From: Alteribacillus bidgolensis
GTDB lineage: Bacteria; Bacillota; Bacilli; Bacillales; Marinococcaceae
Assembly (NCBI RefSeq): GCF_002886255.1
Contig: NZ_KZ614149.1
Location: 2,666,001-2,730,000, forward strand
Length of the DNA stretch: 64,000 nt
Reading direction: 5' to 3'
Shown: piece after piece, positions 43,287 through 52,590 of the stretch
Numbering within the stretch: the first letter of the stretch is position 1
Layout: each line of letters begins with the position of its first letter
Program-made: the position numbers and the translations under genes
Notes under the pieces: generated by a model
Databases searched by the model: none
Told to the model about the DNA's origin: nothing
Seen by the model: the letters and a program-made list of their open reading frames with translations, nothing else

Positions 43287-44120
43287 CTAGGCTTCTTTAT
43301 AACCCCTTTTAAAGATTTCTTGTACATTGCTCGTTGTGACATATGCATCTTCATCAATCTGCTCAATGATGCGGCGGAGTTGAACAATTTCGCGTTTATT
43401 AATGACGATATAAAGAATTTTCCGGACGTCCTTCGTATAGCCTCCTCGTCCTTCTAAGATGGTAACACCGCGTCCCATTCTATTTATCAGTTCATCGAGA
43501 ACTTCTTCTTGATATTTGGAAATAATCATTACGGCGGTACGCTCATTTGCACCCTCCACAATTTTGTCAATGACTTTCGCACCAACAAACACAGCAATCA
43601 ATGTATACATAGCTTTTTCTTTTCCAATAACAAAGGCAGACATTAAAATGACTGCTATATCAATAACGAGCATGGCTTTCCCAATGCTCCAACCTAAAAG
43701 CTTATTACATAATTTAGCTAAAGTCGTTGCTCCCCCCGATGTACCCCCAGCTCGAAAAATCATTCCAAGCCCAATACCGACAAATAATCCAGCAAACATA
43801 GCGGCGAGCAAACTATCGTCATTTAATTCTTCCCCCCACCCATATGTAATTTCTAAAAAGAGAGACATAAAAATGATAGCAATCATGGTATAAATGGTTG
43901 TCTTAATCGTAAAAAATTTGTAGCCAATTGCTACCAGCAAAAGATTCAAAATCAAATTGACTATTCCAGGCGACCAGCCAAATAGATAATAAGTAATGAT
44001 GGTTATTCCGATTACGCCACCTTCAGACAACGTGTTTGGAATAGCGAAATAATTTATACCGATTGCAAATATAAATGTTCCTATTATTATAATAAAAATA
44101 TCGCTGACTCTTTGTTTCAT
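43287..44120 (-). CDS. YitT-family membrane protein (DUF2179)
   Basis: 277 residues from the ATG at 44120 with AAAAGGAGGGG upstream; the longer frame to 44177 has no binding site. Five or so helices (GTFIFAIGINYFAIPNTLSEGG; FRAGGTSGGATTLAKLCN) followed by a cytoplasmic DUF2179 domain (about 195-275, TVMIISKYQEEVLDELINRMGRG). The family is abundant in Bacillaceae with no settled function. It has no operon partner. Confidence 0.87.
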   Translation of the reverse strand: MKQRVSDIFIIIIGTFIFAIGINYFAIPNTLSEGGVIGITIITYYLFGWSPGIVNLILNLLLVAIGYKFFTIKTTIYTMIAIIFMSLFLEITYGWGEELNDDSLLAAMFAGLFVGIGLGMIFRAGGTSGGATTLAKLCNKLLGWSIGKAMLVIDIAVILMSAFVIGKEKAMYTLIAVFVGAKVIDKIVEGANERTAVMIISKYQEEVLDELINRMGRGVTILEGRGGYTKDVRKILYIVINKREIVQLRRIIEQIDEDAYVTTSNVQEIFKRGYKEA

Positions 44121-44360
44121 CGAACTCCCCTCCTTTTCTTCTCCATTGACTATACCTCTTAAAATCATAGTGCTCAAGGGCTTAGTTTAGTTTTGTGCAT
44201 TGCTCGATAAACATATCAGAACAACAAAACCTACTCCCTTTATAAGAAGTAGGTTGTTCTCTACGCAGATCTATGGAGGCTGCGACTTATGAGGCAGCTA
44301 TTTGCTATTTACTAAAGTAGAATAGAATTGTTTTTTCTTGTGCTGTGTGAAAAATAAACA

Positions 44361-45674
44361 TTATAAGTGCGCAAGCGTTGCAAAGTAATAAATAAGCGGC
44401 AGGACTAAGAAGTAGAGTCCTGGATGCACTTCTTTATATCGGCCCGACAAGCTTTTAACAATCACAAAAATAATGATTCCTGCTGCAATGCCATTTCCAA
44501 AATTAAAAGTAAAAATAGTTACAACAATAGTCATGAAAGCAGGCAGCGATTCGGTTGTGTCCGAAAAGTCTATATTTTTAACAGCTGAAAGCATCATTAG
44601 TCCCACCAATATGAGTGCAGGTGCTGTAGCAGCATTTGGGATAATTAAAATAATAGGCGTAATAAATATCGTTAATAAAAATAATAATCCAGTTGTAACA
44701 GCAGTCAGCCCGGTACGACCACCAGATTCCACACCTGCAGCCGACTCTACATAGGTTGTTAAAACAGGAACGGATAAAAACGAGCCTAGTGTTGTACCGG
44801 AAGCATCCGTTAGAAAAGGCCTGTTTATGTTAGGCAAATTCCCCTCTTTATCAAGTAAATTCCCTTTTCCCGCGACTCCAAGCATCGTTCCAAGAGAGGA
44901 AAAGAAGTCTGGAACAAAAAATGCGAGCAAAAAAGGCAGATAAGCAATTTGAAGAGCATCGATGATATCTAGTTGAAACATTAAAGGTCCTACATTGTCA
45001 GGCATAGAAAAAATAGAATCAGGTATTTCCGTTAATCCAAAAGGTATGCCGACTAATGTGGTTGCAACAATTCCGATTAAGAGATGCCCCATAACTTTTC
45101 GTGCCAACAGAACACTCATGATAAGAAAACCAAATAAAGCAAGAAGGGTTTCAGGTGCAGCAAGATCTCCAAGTACTAGAGAGTTTGAACTTTCACTAGC
45201 AACCACCAGGCCGGCATTTCTAAAACCGATTAATGCAATGAACAGACCAACACCGGCCCCGATGGAAAGTTTAATAGCCGGGGGCATAATTTTTACGACA
45301 AGTTCTCTCAAACCAAGAACTGTAAATAATATAAAGAGAACGCCAGATATAAAAACCAATCCAATACCTGTTTGCCAAGCCAATCCTTCTGTAGATACCA
45401 GCGTTACAGCGAGAAATGCTACAGAACCCAGGCCGGGAGCAAGTGCAAACGGCCGGTTGGCAAACACTCCCATTATAATCGTCATAACACCAGTTGCAAT
45501 AATCACAGCTACGGTAACTTGATCTACCGGCATGTTTCCTTCACTTAGTAAATTGGGTACAACAACAACTAAATATACCATCGTCATAAACGTTGTTAAA
45601 CCAGCCGTTAATTCCGTTCGTACATTCGTATCATACGAAGATAGTTTAAAAAATCGTTCTACAAATGCTTTCAC
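44361..45674 (-). CDS. NCS2-family purine permease (second copy, AzgA type)
   Basis: About 437 residues, fourteen or so helices. AzgA-type signatures TELTAGLTTFMTMVYLVVVVPNL (about 20-42), the TM3-region APGLGSVAFLAV, FFVPDFFSSLGTMLGVAG and SGTTLGSFLSVPVLTTYVESAAG are present. It takes up adenine, hypoxanthine or guanine. I choose the GTG at 45674 (AAAGGG 11 bases before) over the GTG at 45683, which is only two bases from it. It lies immediately after the adenine deaminase and is probably its cotranscribed importer. Confidence 0.88.
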   Translation of the reverse strand: MKAFVERFFKLSSYDTNVRTELTAGLTTFMTMVYLVVVVPNLLSEGNMPVDQVTVAVIIATGVMTIIMGVFANRPFALAPGLGSVAFLAVTLVSTEGLAWQTGIGLVFISGVLFILFTVLGLRELVVKIMPPAIKLSIGAGVGLFIALIGFRNAGLVVASESSNSLVLGDLAAPETLLALFGFLIMSVLLARKVMGHLLIGIVATTLVGIPFGLTEIPDSIFSMPDNVGPLMFQLDIIDALQIAYLPFLLAFFVPDFFSSLGTMLGVAGKGNLLDKEGNLPNINRPFLTDASGTTLGSFLSVPVLTTYVESAAGVESGGRTGLTAVTTGLLFLLTIFITPIILIIPNAATAPALILVGLMMLSAVKNIDFSDTTESLPAFMTIVVTIFTFNFGNGIAAGIIIFVIVKSLSGRYKEVHPGLYFLVLPLIYYFATLAHL

Positions 45675-45707
45675 TATTATCACGTCCCTTTCTATACATA
45701 GTAGATA

Positions 45708-47414
45708 TTAAAGAAATAATGGCACGATTTGACCTTCATTCACTCGAATCAAGCCTAAATCTGTAATTTTTAACTCCGGGCTGACAGGAAGGGAATGAGT
45801 ACTTATAGACATTATTGGATTGTAGTGTTTATATCCTAAATGTTTCATGGCCTTTCTTAACTCATTTGTCTTTTCAGCCACTTCTGCAAGCGGGGCTTCC
45901 GTTATAACTCCACCCAATGGAAGATGTAAGAAAGCTTTAACTTCTTCATCTTCAACGACGCAAATGCCCCCTTGATTTTCAATAACTTTATTTGCCGCAA
46001 TACAGAGGTCTGTCTTGTTTTGTCCAACCGTTAATAAGTTATGGTTATCGTGAGCATACGTTGTTGCGATAGCTCCTTTTTTTATAGTGTCTCCACCAAT
46101 TAACCCCAGCGCTTTATTGCCATTTTTTCCGTAACGTTCAAAAACAGCAACTAAACCATAGCAGCTCGCTTCCCATTGTAATTCTCCAGCCTCGATTTTG
46201 ATCTGAGCGCTGGATTCTTTTGTAAAAGTAGATCCATCGGAAATAGTCATTATTCGACAATCCTGAAATCCAGAATCTAACGGTGCTTTTATCGTAAAAT
46301 CCTCTTCCTGACGTTCTGATAATTGAACACTTTGATAGAACGAATTGGGAAACATGCTTGTCTTAGTTTGCTGGTCATACGTTTCATATTTATCGAAAGC
46401 TTTCTTCCCGCTTTTATACACTTGATCAATGTCAAAAGCAGGAAGGTCATTTAACAAGATGAAATCAGCAATCTTGTTTGGAGCAATGCTTCCCCGGTCT
46501 GTGAACTGCATCCGTTTAGCAGGCGTTGCTGTTGCTGCATAAATAGCTGCTTCTTTGGACATGCCCATATGAATGGCCTTTTTAATAATATGGTTAAGAT
46601 GGCCTTTTTCCAAAAATGTATCAGCCATCACATCGTCGGTTACGAAACAAAAGTGTTCACTTCTGTCGTGTTTGATGAGGTGGTTGATTATATCTTGATT
46701 CATAGACTTTTCTTGAATTTCAATAAACATTCCCAGTTTTATCCGCTTTTCCATCCCTTCTACGGTTTGATGGGTATGATCAGAGTCAATACCTGAGAAA
46801 ATAAAATAGTTTAAATCTAAATCCGACTTAATCGGACAATGACCTTCAATAATAAAATGAGGGTCGCGATGGCGAAGGTGATTTAATATTTGCTGGGTTT
46901 TTCCGCCTGAATTTCGAAGGAGATCTGTATAATCCATAACTTCACCGAGACAAACCACATTCTTCTTTTTTCGAAGGGCATCAATTTCTTCAATATTAAT
47001 TTCTCCTCCAGTGGTTTCAAAAGCTGTCGAAGGGACGGAACTAGGGATAGCGTGAAATATATCTGCGGCACACGAATCCGACGCGTTCATCATAGCCGTC
47101 ACGCCTTCCATTCCAAAAACATTAGCCATTTCATGGGAATCTGCAACAATGGATGTCACCCCATTTTTAATTAATCCAAAGGAAAATGTACTCGGGGTAA
47201 CCATCGTACTTTCAATATGCAAATGAATATCAATCAACCCAGGGATCATATAGCGGTTCTGTCCTTGTATCACTTCTTTTGCCTCAAAGCTTTCTTGCCC
47301 CAAATCTCCAATATAAAAAAATCGTCCTTCTTTAATCGCTGCATTACCTGAGATAAATTTTTTCACAGATGACTGAAAGATTTGAACATTTAATATTAGC
47401 AAATCTACTTTCAT
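45708..47414 (-). CDS. ade: Adenine deaminase
   Basis: 568 residues from the ATG at 47414, eight bases after AAAGGAGG; an upstream frame to 47531 runs through a terminator and is not real. Amidohydrolase-fold signatures: GLIDIHLHIESTM (metal site, about 62), VADSHEMANVFG (about 92), EGHCP (about 183) and the C-terminal domain with GGITEAPLAE. It converts adenine to hypoxanthine and ammonium. Followed at once by a purine permease. I looked for a purine riboswitch upstream and found none. Confidence 0.92.
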   Translation of the reverse strand: MKVDLLILNVQIFQSSVKKFISGNAAIKEGRFFYIGDLGQESFEAKEVIQGQNRYMIPGLIDIHLHIESTMVTPSTFSFGLIKNGVTSIVADSHEMANVFGMEGVTAMMNASDSCAADIFHAIPSSVPSTAFETTGGEINIEEIDALRKKKNVVCLGEVMDYTDLLRNSGGKTQQILNHLRHRDPHFIIEGHCPIKSDLDLNYFIFSGIDSDHTHQTVEGMEKRIKLGMFIEIQEKSMNQDIINHLIKHDRSEHFCFVTDDVMADTFLEKGHLNHIIKKAIHMGMSKEAAIYAATATPAKRMQFTDRGSIAPNKIADFILLNDLPAFDIDQVYKSGKKAFDKYETYDQQTKTSMFPNSFYQSVQLSERQEEDFTIKAPLDSGFQDCRIMTISDGSTFTKESSAQIKIEAGELQWEASCYGLVAVFERYGKNGNKALGLIGGDTIKKGAIATTYAHDNHNLLTVGQNKTDLCIAANKVIENQGGICVVEDEEVKAFLHLPLGGVITEAPLAEVAEKTNELRKAMKHLGYKHYNPIMSISTHSLPVSPELKITDLGLIRVNEGQIVPLFL

Positions 47415-47470
47415 TGCCATTCCTCCTTTAACTAAATAGAAGTAACCATTCCATATTTTGTATATAAAAA

Positions 47471-47523
47471 AAAGAAAAGTGCCCCTGTTAGAAGATAGCT
47501 TTCTAACAAGACCACTTTTCTTT
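47471..47523 (-). terminator. Terminator of the MpsC-family gene, upstream of ade
   Basis: Read on the minus strand AAAGAAAAGTG - stem with CTTGTTAGAAAGC / GCTATCTTCTAACAG - CACTTTTCTTTTTTTT. Lies about 85 bases after the MpsC-family stop; it may also act as a leader attenuator for ade. Confidence 0.7.
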
Positions 47524-47608
47524 GTAAACAAAAAACAGTGTCACCTGTAATGATCGCATATTGTTGTCTTCGTTTAAGATAGATCCTAAACGAAAATCAA
47601 TGCTTATT

Positions 47609-47953
47609 CTATTTCATAACAACATTCGTAAAGGCCAATTGTGTAGGAGAATCGTAATCCCTGAATATTGCTTCAATCTGAATGTTTAATTCTGTTTCCA
47701 ACTTTTCGTATAATTGGGATTTAAACATAGAAGATAATTGAAAATCAACAGCCTGTTTAAGATCCGGATTTTCCTTTTCTAAAGATAATGAACGGGTTGC
47801 CCGATGATGCTTTGCCCTGATGGTAATCAAATCCTCTTCAATAGATACTTTTAAAGAGGCCGTTCCAACACCAAATAATTCTTTTGAAACAGCATTGTAC
47901 AAACGGTATAGTTCCTTCTTGTTATCAGCAGAATCTTCAAGATACACCATCAT
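47609..47953 (-). CDS. MpsC/DUF2294-family protein (YbcI-like)
   Basis: 114 residues, cytoplasmic, no membrane helix. The layout VSKELFGVGTASLKVSIEEDLITIRAKH...LYEKLETELNIQIEAIF matches the DUF2294 family, renamed MpsC for a proposed Na+-linked membrane-potential system; the family is short and found in many Bacilli. A GGATGAG site precedes the ATG. Its function here is unknown; it precedes adenine deaminase but a terminator separates them. Confidence 0.75.
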   Translation of the reverse strand: MMVYLEDSADNKKELYRLYNAVSKELFGVGTASLKVSIEEDLITIRAKHHRATRSLSLEKENPDLKQAVDFQLSSMFKSQLYEKLETELNIQIEAIFRDYDSPTQLAFTNVVMK

Positions 47954-48755
47954 CTCATCCTTGCAACCACATTTAGTACTTGTAAGCTATGTTAACGGAT
48001 AATTTCAAAACTTGCAATACTAATATCATTTCCTATATTCCTTCAATGGAACATACGAAAAATAGTTGTTATTTATATGTTACTCAACATTCGCAGTCCA
48101 AGACAGGTATGCCATAATCTATCCTTGCTATCATTAACTTTTGATAAATATTCTCATTTTTTCTTTCACAAATACTCTATTTCACGCTTTCCCGTGGAAA
48201 GAGTTTCCGATTATTCTAACTACCTTCCAAAGTATCATAAAGGCTGACCCAAATGGCTGATGGGCCAAGCATCTAACTTTCCAATCTATTTAATAACATT
48301 TAATTTTAATTTACCTCTACTTTTCAGTAAGTAGGATCGTCGTTTAGATGCAGCGGTGAAAAGTTAATGAGACAGTCTACCCACATTTCATATAACCCTA
48401 TTGGGTATGACGGGAGTCCGATTCTTAGTTTTAGTGCCCTCATCAGTAAACTGAGCGTTTGATGATAAAAATAAACAACTTCTATTTGAGCGGCTTAGTC
48501 TTTGTTTCACTTCTGGCGTTCCTTTAAATCTATTAATAGATAATCAAACGTTTGAATAATAGATAAAAAAGAACCTCATAAGGAATATCACAGGCTGAAA
48601 CAGACGAAACTAGAATGCACCTATATTTTATAACTTTTGTCGCACTACCCCCACCTTCCCTTTAATTTGTGTAAAAATATTGTTAATACATTATGGAGTT
48701 TAGGGCCTGGCGGCATTCCTCATTTCCCTTACAAAGCATGAGACTTGCCTTTTTT
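47954..48755. other. Gene-free stretch before the BASS gene
   Basis: About 800 bases. No convincing frame, RNA or dispersed repeat. A GGCTGACCCAAATGG segment near 48242 looks a little like an insertion-sequence end, but has no partner. Confidence 0.5.
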
Positions 48756-49739
48756 TCAAAAGTCTTCAACCCTAGACTTTGGTGAAGTATTAAGTGGTAC
48801 AGCCTCTTCAGTATTCACTGGTCTTTTGGACCAAAACGTGGCTAGGATCGGGCCGGATATATTATGCCATACTGCCGCTATTACATTTGGTAACGCAGCC
48901 AATGGACCAAAGTGAGCTGCAGCCAAGGCTACTCCCAATCCGGAATTCTGCATACCGACTTCGATAGAAACGGCTCTCCGTTTACTTTCATCCAACCTCA
49001 TTATCCCTGCAGCCGAATATCCGAGTACTAGTCCTAATAGATTATGAAGCATAACAGCTGAGAAAATAAGAAGCCCTGAGGCGGCAATACTCTCTACATT
49101 TGCTGATACAACAGCTGATACGATAATAATGATAGTAATAACGGAGATTAATGGGATAACTGAACTACTTTTATTAATGGCTCTCGGAAATAATTTTCTA
49201 ATCATAAGACCAAGCGCTATCGGAATAATGATGACTTGAACGATCGAAACAAACATCGAGACGGGATCAACTGGTAACCATTGTCCGGCCAGCATCAATA
49301 AAATGAGCGGTGTAGCTACAGGGGCAAGTAAGGTAGAAAGTGACGTCATAGCAACGGAGAGAGCTAAATTTCCTTTCGCTAAATAAACCATCACATTAGA
49401 AGCTGTCCCACCAGGAACAGCACCTAATAGAACCAGCCCCGCAGCTAATTCATTAGATAGATTCAATGCAAATGCAATGGTGAAAGCGATTAGCGGCATA
49501 ATCAAATATTGAGCTAACACACCAATAATAACAGGTAAAGGTTTGCTGACGACTAACTTAAAATCAACCGGCTTTAGGGTAAGCCCCATTCCAAACATCA
49601 CAATTCCTAAAAAAATAGTGATATAACTGTTAAAAAAGAGAAAAGGGTCTGGAACAAAATAAGCTATCACTGCAACACCAATAACCCAAATCGCAAAGTA
49701 TCTTCCTGCTATATTACTGATCAATTCTAGTTCTTTCAT
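48756..49739 (-). CDS. BASS-family transporter (bile acid:sodium symporter superfamily)
   Basis: 327 residues, about ten helices. Signatures of the BASS/ASBT fold: GMGLTLKPVDFK (about 49-60), LLGAVPGGTASNVMVYLAKGN (about 103), and the C-terminal IEVGMQNSGLGVALAAAHFG (about 256-275). Bacterial members move bile acids, pyruvate, pantoate and other organic anions with Na+. Its ATG overlaps the stop of the upstream FAD oxidase gene (ATGA), so the two products are made together; an uptake role for the oxidase substrate is likely. Confidence 0.87.
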   Translation of the reverse strand: MKELELISNIAGRYFAIWVIGVAVIAYFVPDPFLFFNSYITIFLGIVMFGMGLTLKPVDFKLVVSKPLPVIIGVLAQYLIMPLIAFTIAFALNLSNELAAGLVLLGAVPGGTASNVMVYLAKGNLALSVAMTSLSTLLAPVATPLILLMLAGQWLPVDPVSMFVSIVQVIIIPIALGLMIRKLFPRAINKSSSVIPLISVITIIIIVSAVVSANVESIAASGLLIFSAVMLHNLLGLVLGYSAAGIMRLDESKRRAVSIEVGMQNSGLGVALAAAHFGPLAALPNVIAAVWHNISGPILATFWSKRPVNTEEAVPLNTSPKSRVEDF

Positions 49740-51130
49740 ACGCTTCTCCCTTTTTGATGAATAAGTTTGTTTGGATTAAAAATCCTCTTTGAATCTAATG
49801 CTGATTTGATGTTTTCCATGACTTGTAATGCCTGTCCATGCTCTTTTTGCTGATATTTCATTTTACCGATACCTACTCCATGTTCTCCAGTGCAGGTCCC
49901 ATCGCGCTGTAAGGCATAGTCCACAATTTGCTGATTCAGCTGTTCTGCTTTTTTGACTTCTTCCGCGTCGTTGGTATTCAACATTAGCAGGACATGATAA
50001 TTACCATCCCCCACGTGACCAAGGATGCCGCCGTGAAGATCTAATTCATTCACTTTTTCTCTAGCGTGTTTTATTGCACCGGCTAATTCGGAAATCGGAA
50101 CACAAACATCTGTCACCATTAACTTTTTGCCTGGATTCCCATGTATATAAGCGTAGGCGAGATTGTGTCTTGCTTCCCATAAACGGTTTCTTGCTGCATT
50201 ATCCTCTTCAAAATAAATCTCTTCACAAAGGTGATCTGCTACGATCTCCTTCGTAAATTCAACATCATGGTTAAGTCCAGGTTCATTCCCATGAAACTCT
50301 AAAAACAAGGTAGGTTTTTCTTTGTAGTTCGTGTCACTAAACAAGTTCGCTTGCTTCATGGAAGGCTCATCAACAAGCTCTACTCTTGCAATAGGCACAC
50401 CTGCTTGTAAAATGGAAACAACGGCTTCTACTGCGTCATCTATACTGGTGAAAGAAGCTCTAGCAGCAACAATATGCTCAGGAATGCCATACACCTTTAA
50501 CGTTAATTCGGTTATACAGCCTAGCGTTCCTTCTGAACCGACAAACAAACTATTTAAATGGTAACCGGACGATGACTTTTGTGCTAAGTTCCCAGTATGT
50601 ATCATTTGTCCGTCCGAAAGAATAACTTCTAAATCATGAACTTGATCTCGCATAACCCCATACTTTACAGATGTCGTCCCACTAGCATTCGTTGCAGCCA
50701 TACCGCCTAGAGTAGCATCTGCTCCAGGGTCAACGGAGAAAAAAAGTCCATATTTTTTAAGTTCTTTATTTAATTGGGACCGTGTGATACCTGGCTGAAC
50801 TCTAACTAAAAAATCTTTTTCCCGTACTTCCAGCACTTTGTTCATTTTGGAAAAATCTATCGTAATACCGTGATCATATGGAATAACATGACCTTCTAAA
50901 CTTGTTCCCAACCCATAAGGAATAATCGGTGTATGATGCTCACTGGCTACTTTCACAATCTTACTTACCTCATCAGCACTGTTAGGAAAGACGACAACAT
51001 CCGGCAAACTGGTTTTGTGATACGATTCGTCATGACTATGCTGTACCCTCATTGTTTTATTCATCGTTACCTGATGGTCTTTTAAAAACGCTTTCAAATC
51101 ATTGAATACATGGTTCACTGTTAGGCTCAT
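49736..51130 (-). CDS. FAD-linked 2-hydroxyacid oxidase/dehydrogenase (GlcD/D-lactate dehydrogenase type)
   Basis: 464 residues of the VAO/PCMH flavoprotein superfamily. FAD-binding segment VVFPNSADEVSKIVKVASEH, PYGLGTSLEGHVIPYDHGITIDFSKM (about 77-100), GADATLGGMAATNASGTTSVKYG (about 138-160), the metal-site GHVGDGNYHV (about 372) and the C-terminal CTGEHGVGIGK (about 415). It oxidises D-lactate, glycolate or a similar D-2-hydroxyacid. An AAAGGAG site lies before the ATG. Coupled to a BASS transporter, which suggests import of the same organic acid. Confidence 0.87.
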   Translation of the reverse strand: MSLTVNHVFNDLKAFLKDHQVTMNKTMRVQHSHDESYHKTSLPDVVVFPNSADEVSKIVKVASEHHTPIIPYGLGTSLEGHVIPYDHGITIDFSKMNKVLEVREKDFLVRVQPGITRSQLNKELKKYGLFFSVDPGADATLGGMAATNASGTTSVKYGVMRDQVHDLEVILSDGQMIHTGNLAQKSSSGYHLNSLFVGSEGTLGCITELTLKVYGIPEHIVAARASFTSIDDAVEAVVSILQAGVPIARVELVDEPSMKQANLFSDTNYKEKPTLFLEFHGNEPGLNHDVEFTKEIVADHLCEEIYFEEDNAARNRLWEARHNLAYAYIHGNPGKKLMVTDVCVPISELAGAIKHAREKVNELDLHGGILGHVGDGNYHVLLMLNTNDAEEVKKAEQLNQQIVDYALQRDGTCTGEHGVGIGKMKYQQKEHGQALQVMENIKSALDSKRIFNPNKLIHQKGRSV

Positions 51131-51299
51131 ACAAATTTCTCCTTTAACAACAAATAATATCTTGATCTAATTGTACAGAATAATCTAATAGTTTCATACA
51201 GTTTTCACCCCAGCTAACTTTCCGCTTGCCATAAAAGCTGCTTTGTTGCTACCTTTAAACCTTCCTCTATTCCAATTCTATGTTTTTTCTAGCATAACG

Positions 51300-51356
51300 T
51301 TAGAAAACCTTGACTTACCGCCAAAAGTCCAAGTAGCGGAAGTCTTAGGTTTTTTA
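51300..51356 (+). repeat. Dispersed intergenic repeat, copy G (left half)
   Basis: GTTAGAAAACCTTGACTTACC, GCCAAAAGTCC, then AGCGGAAGTCTTAGGTTTTTT; the GATCC block is lost. Confidence 0.6.
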
Positions 51357-51415
51357 ATTGTACATCTTATAATTATCAATAACATCTAACTACCATTTAG
51401 AAGCAGTTAGTTCTA

Positions 51416-52003
51416 TCATACACACCCACAAGATTTCCTTACGATTAAAGAAGGTGGTAATTCGATATGCTTATTATAGTTTGGATTGTGTATTTTACTC
51501 AAAAGGACATCAAATGCTGTTTTACCAATGGTAGCTGGTGGTTGTACTATATTTGTAATCGGGGGATCTACGATAGAGGCCGAAGCAAAATCTCCGAATC
51601 CGATTAAAGCAATATCATCAGGAATCTTTAAAAATAACTCCTTTATTTGTGAAATGGCTCCTATCGTCATCAAATCATTGAGTACAAAAAGAGCTGATAT
51701 ATCGTTATGTCTGTTTAGCAATGATTTTACTGCTGCAGCACCTCCCGCAACGGTTGCATGACCAAGTTCCATGTAACTTTCATTAAAGGATAAATTGTAT
51801 TGTTTTAAAGCCTCTTTATAGCCTTTTATCCGCTCATCTGTCGTAGATACGTTGGAAACACCGTATATCATCCCTATTTTTTTATGACCGTGCTTTAATA
51901 AGTGACAAGCAGCGTCATATCCAGTTTGAAAGTTATCCCCCGTAACTTTAGGAGTGTTTTTAGCAAGGTCAGTGTAACGGTTAACCAAAACTACCGGGAA
52001 ATC
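51416..52003 (-). pseudogene. Truncated LacI-family regulator (C-terminal half only)
   Basis: About 195 codons of the sugar-binding domain (FPVVLVNRYTDLAKNTPKVTGDN... to IELPPSLIVRKSCGC). The helix-turn-helix and first 130 or so residues are missing; homology to the intact LacI gene at 52591 begins at about residue 140 of that protein and continues to the end with clear similarity (roughly three in four residues identical by eye). So this is a decayed tandem paralogue. The left break near 52003 abuts a non-homologous segment containing the next fragment. Confidence 0.8.
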
Positions 52004-52099
52004 TTATGAGGAGCTTAACAGTCATTTAGCCCAGCCCCAGGCAGGGACAGCTTAATTGTTATTGATACAATGTAATAAAAAATGATAGGAGTGTTACAC

Positions 52100-52546
52100 G
52101 TGCCGGCACCAACTTTAAAGGAAAAAGCGTACCAAGAAATGAAAAAATTATTATTGACTGGAGAAATAAAGCCAGGAGATTTTCTATCGGAAAGAACATT
52201 AGTAGATCGTCTTGATATGAGTCGTACTCCCATTCGTTCCGCGTTAGATCGTTTAGAGTTAGATGGTTTTATTAAGCAGTCCCCCCAGCAAGGAATTGTC
52301 GTACAAGAATTATCCATTAATAAAGCGGCTGAGATTTATGAACTGCGAAAAGCACTGGAGTCTTTCGTCGTAAATAAACTGTCAAATATGGAACTGACTA
52401 AACAACAACGCAGTATTATTGAAGAAAATTTATCCTTGCAAAAACGTTATGTGGAGGAAAATGACATCCCACAATTCACGTTAAAAGATGCTGAATTTCA
52501 CCACCAGTTAATTACATTTGGTTTCTTTAAACTCTTCACTACCTAG
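52100..52546 (+). pseudogene. Truncated GntR/FadR-family regulator
   Basis: About 149 codons from the GTG at 52100 (an in-frame ATG at 52082 is also possible). The winged helix (EKAYQEMKKLLLTGEIKPGDFLSERTLVDRLDMSRTPIRSALDRLELDGFI) is intact, then the first part of the FCD effector domain (KAAEIYELRKALESFVVNKL; DAEFHHQLI), which stops after about 55 residues of it. FadR-type proteins are usually 215-240 residues, so the C-terminal third is missing. No intact target gene adjoins it. Confidence 0.7.
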
Positions 52547-52590
52547 TATTGAACCACAATATTTTATTTTGAAACGCTGTCATAAAGCAT

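Noticed and set aside
47415..47608. Possible purine riboswitch before adenine deaminase
   Set aside because: The minus-strand leader has a terminator hairpin but none of the conserved purine aptamer loops or the P1/P2/P3 pattern; the hairpin fits better as the terminator of the MpsC-family gene.
48242..48280. GGCTGACCCAAATGG-like insertion-sequence end
   Set aside because: No partner inverted end nearby; not enough to call an element.
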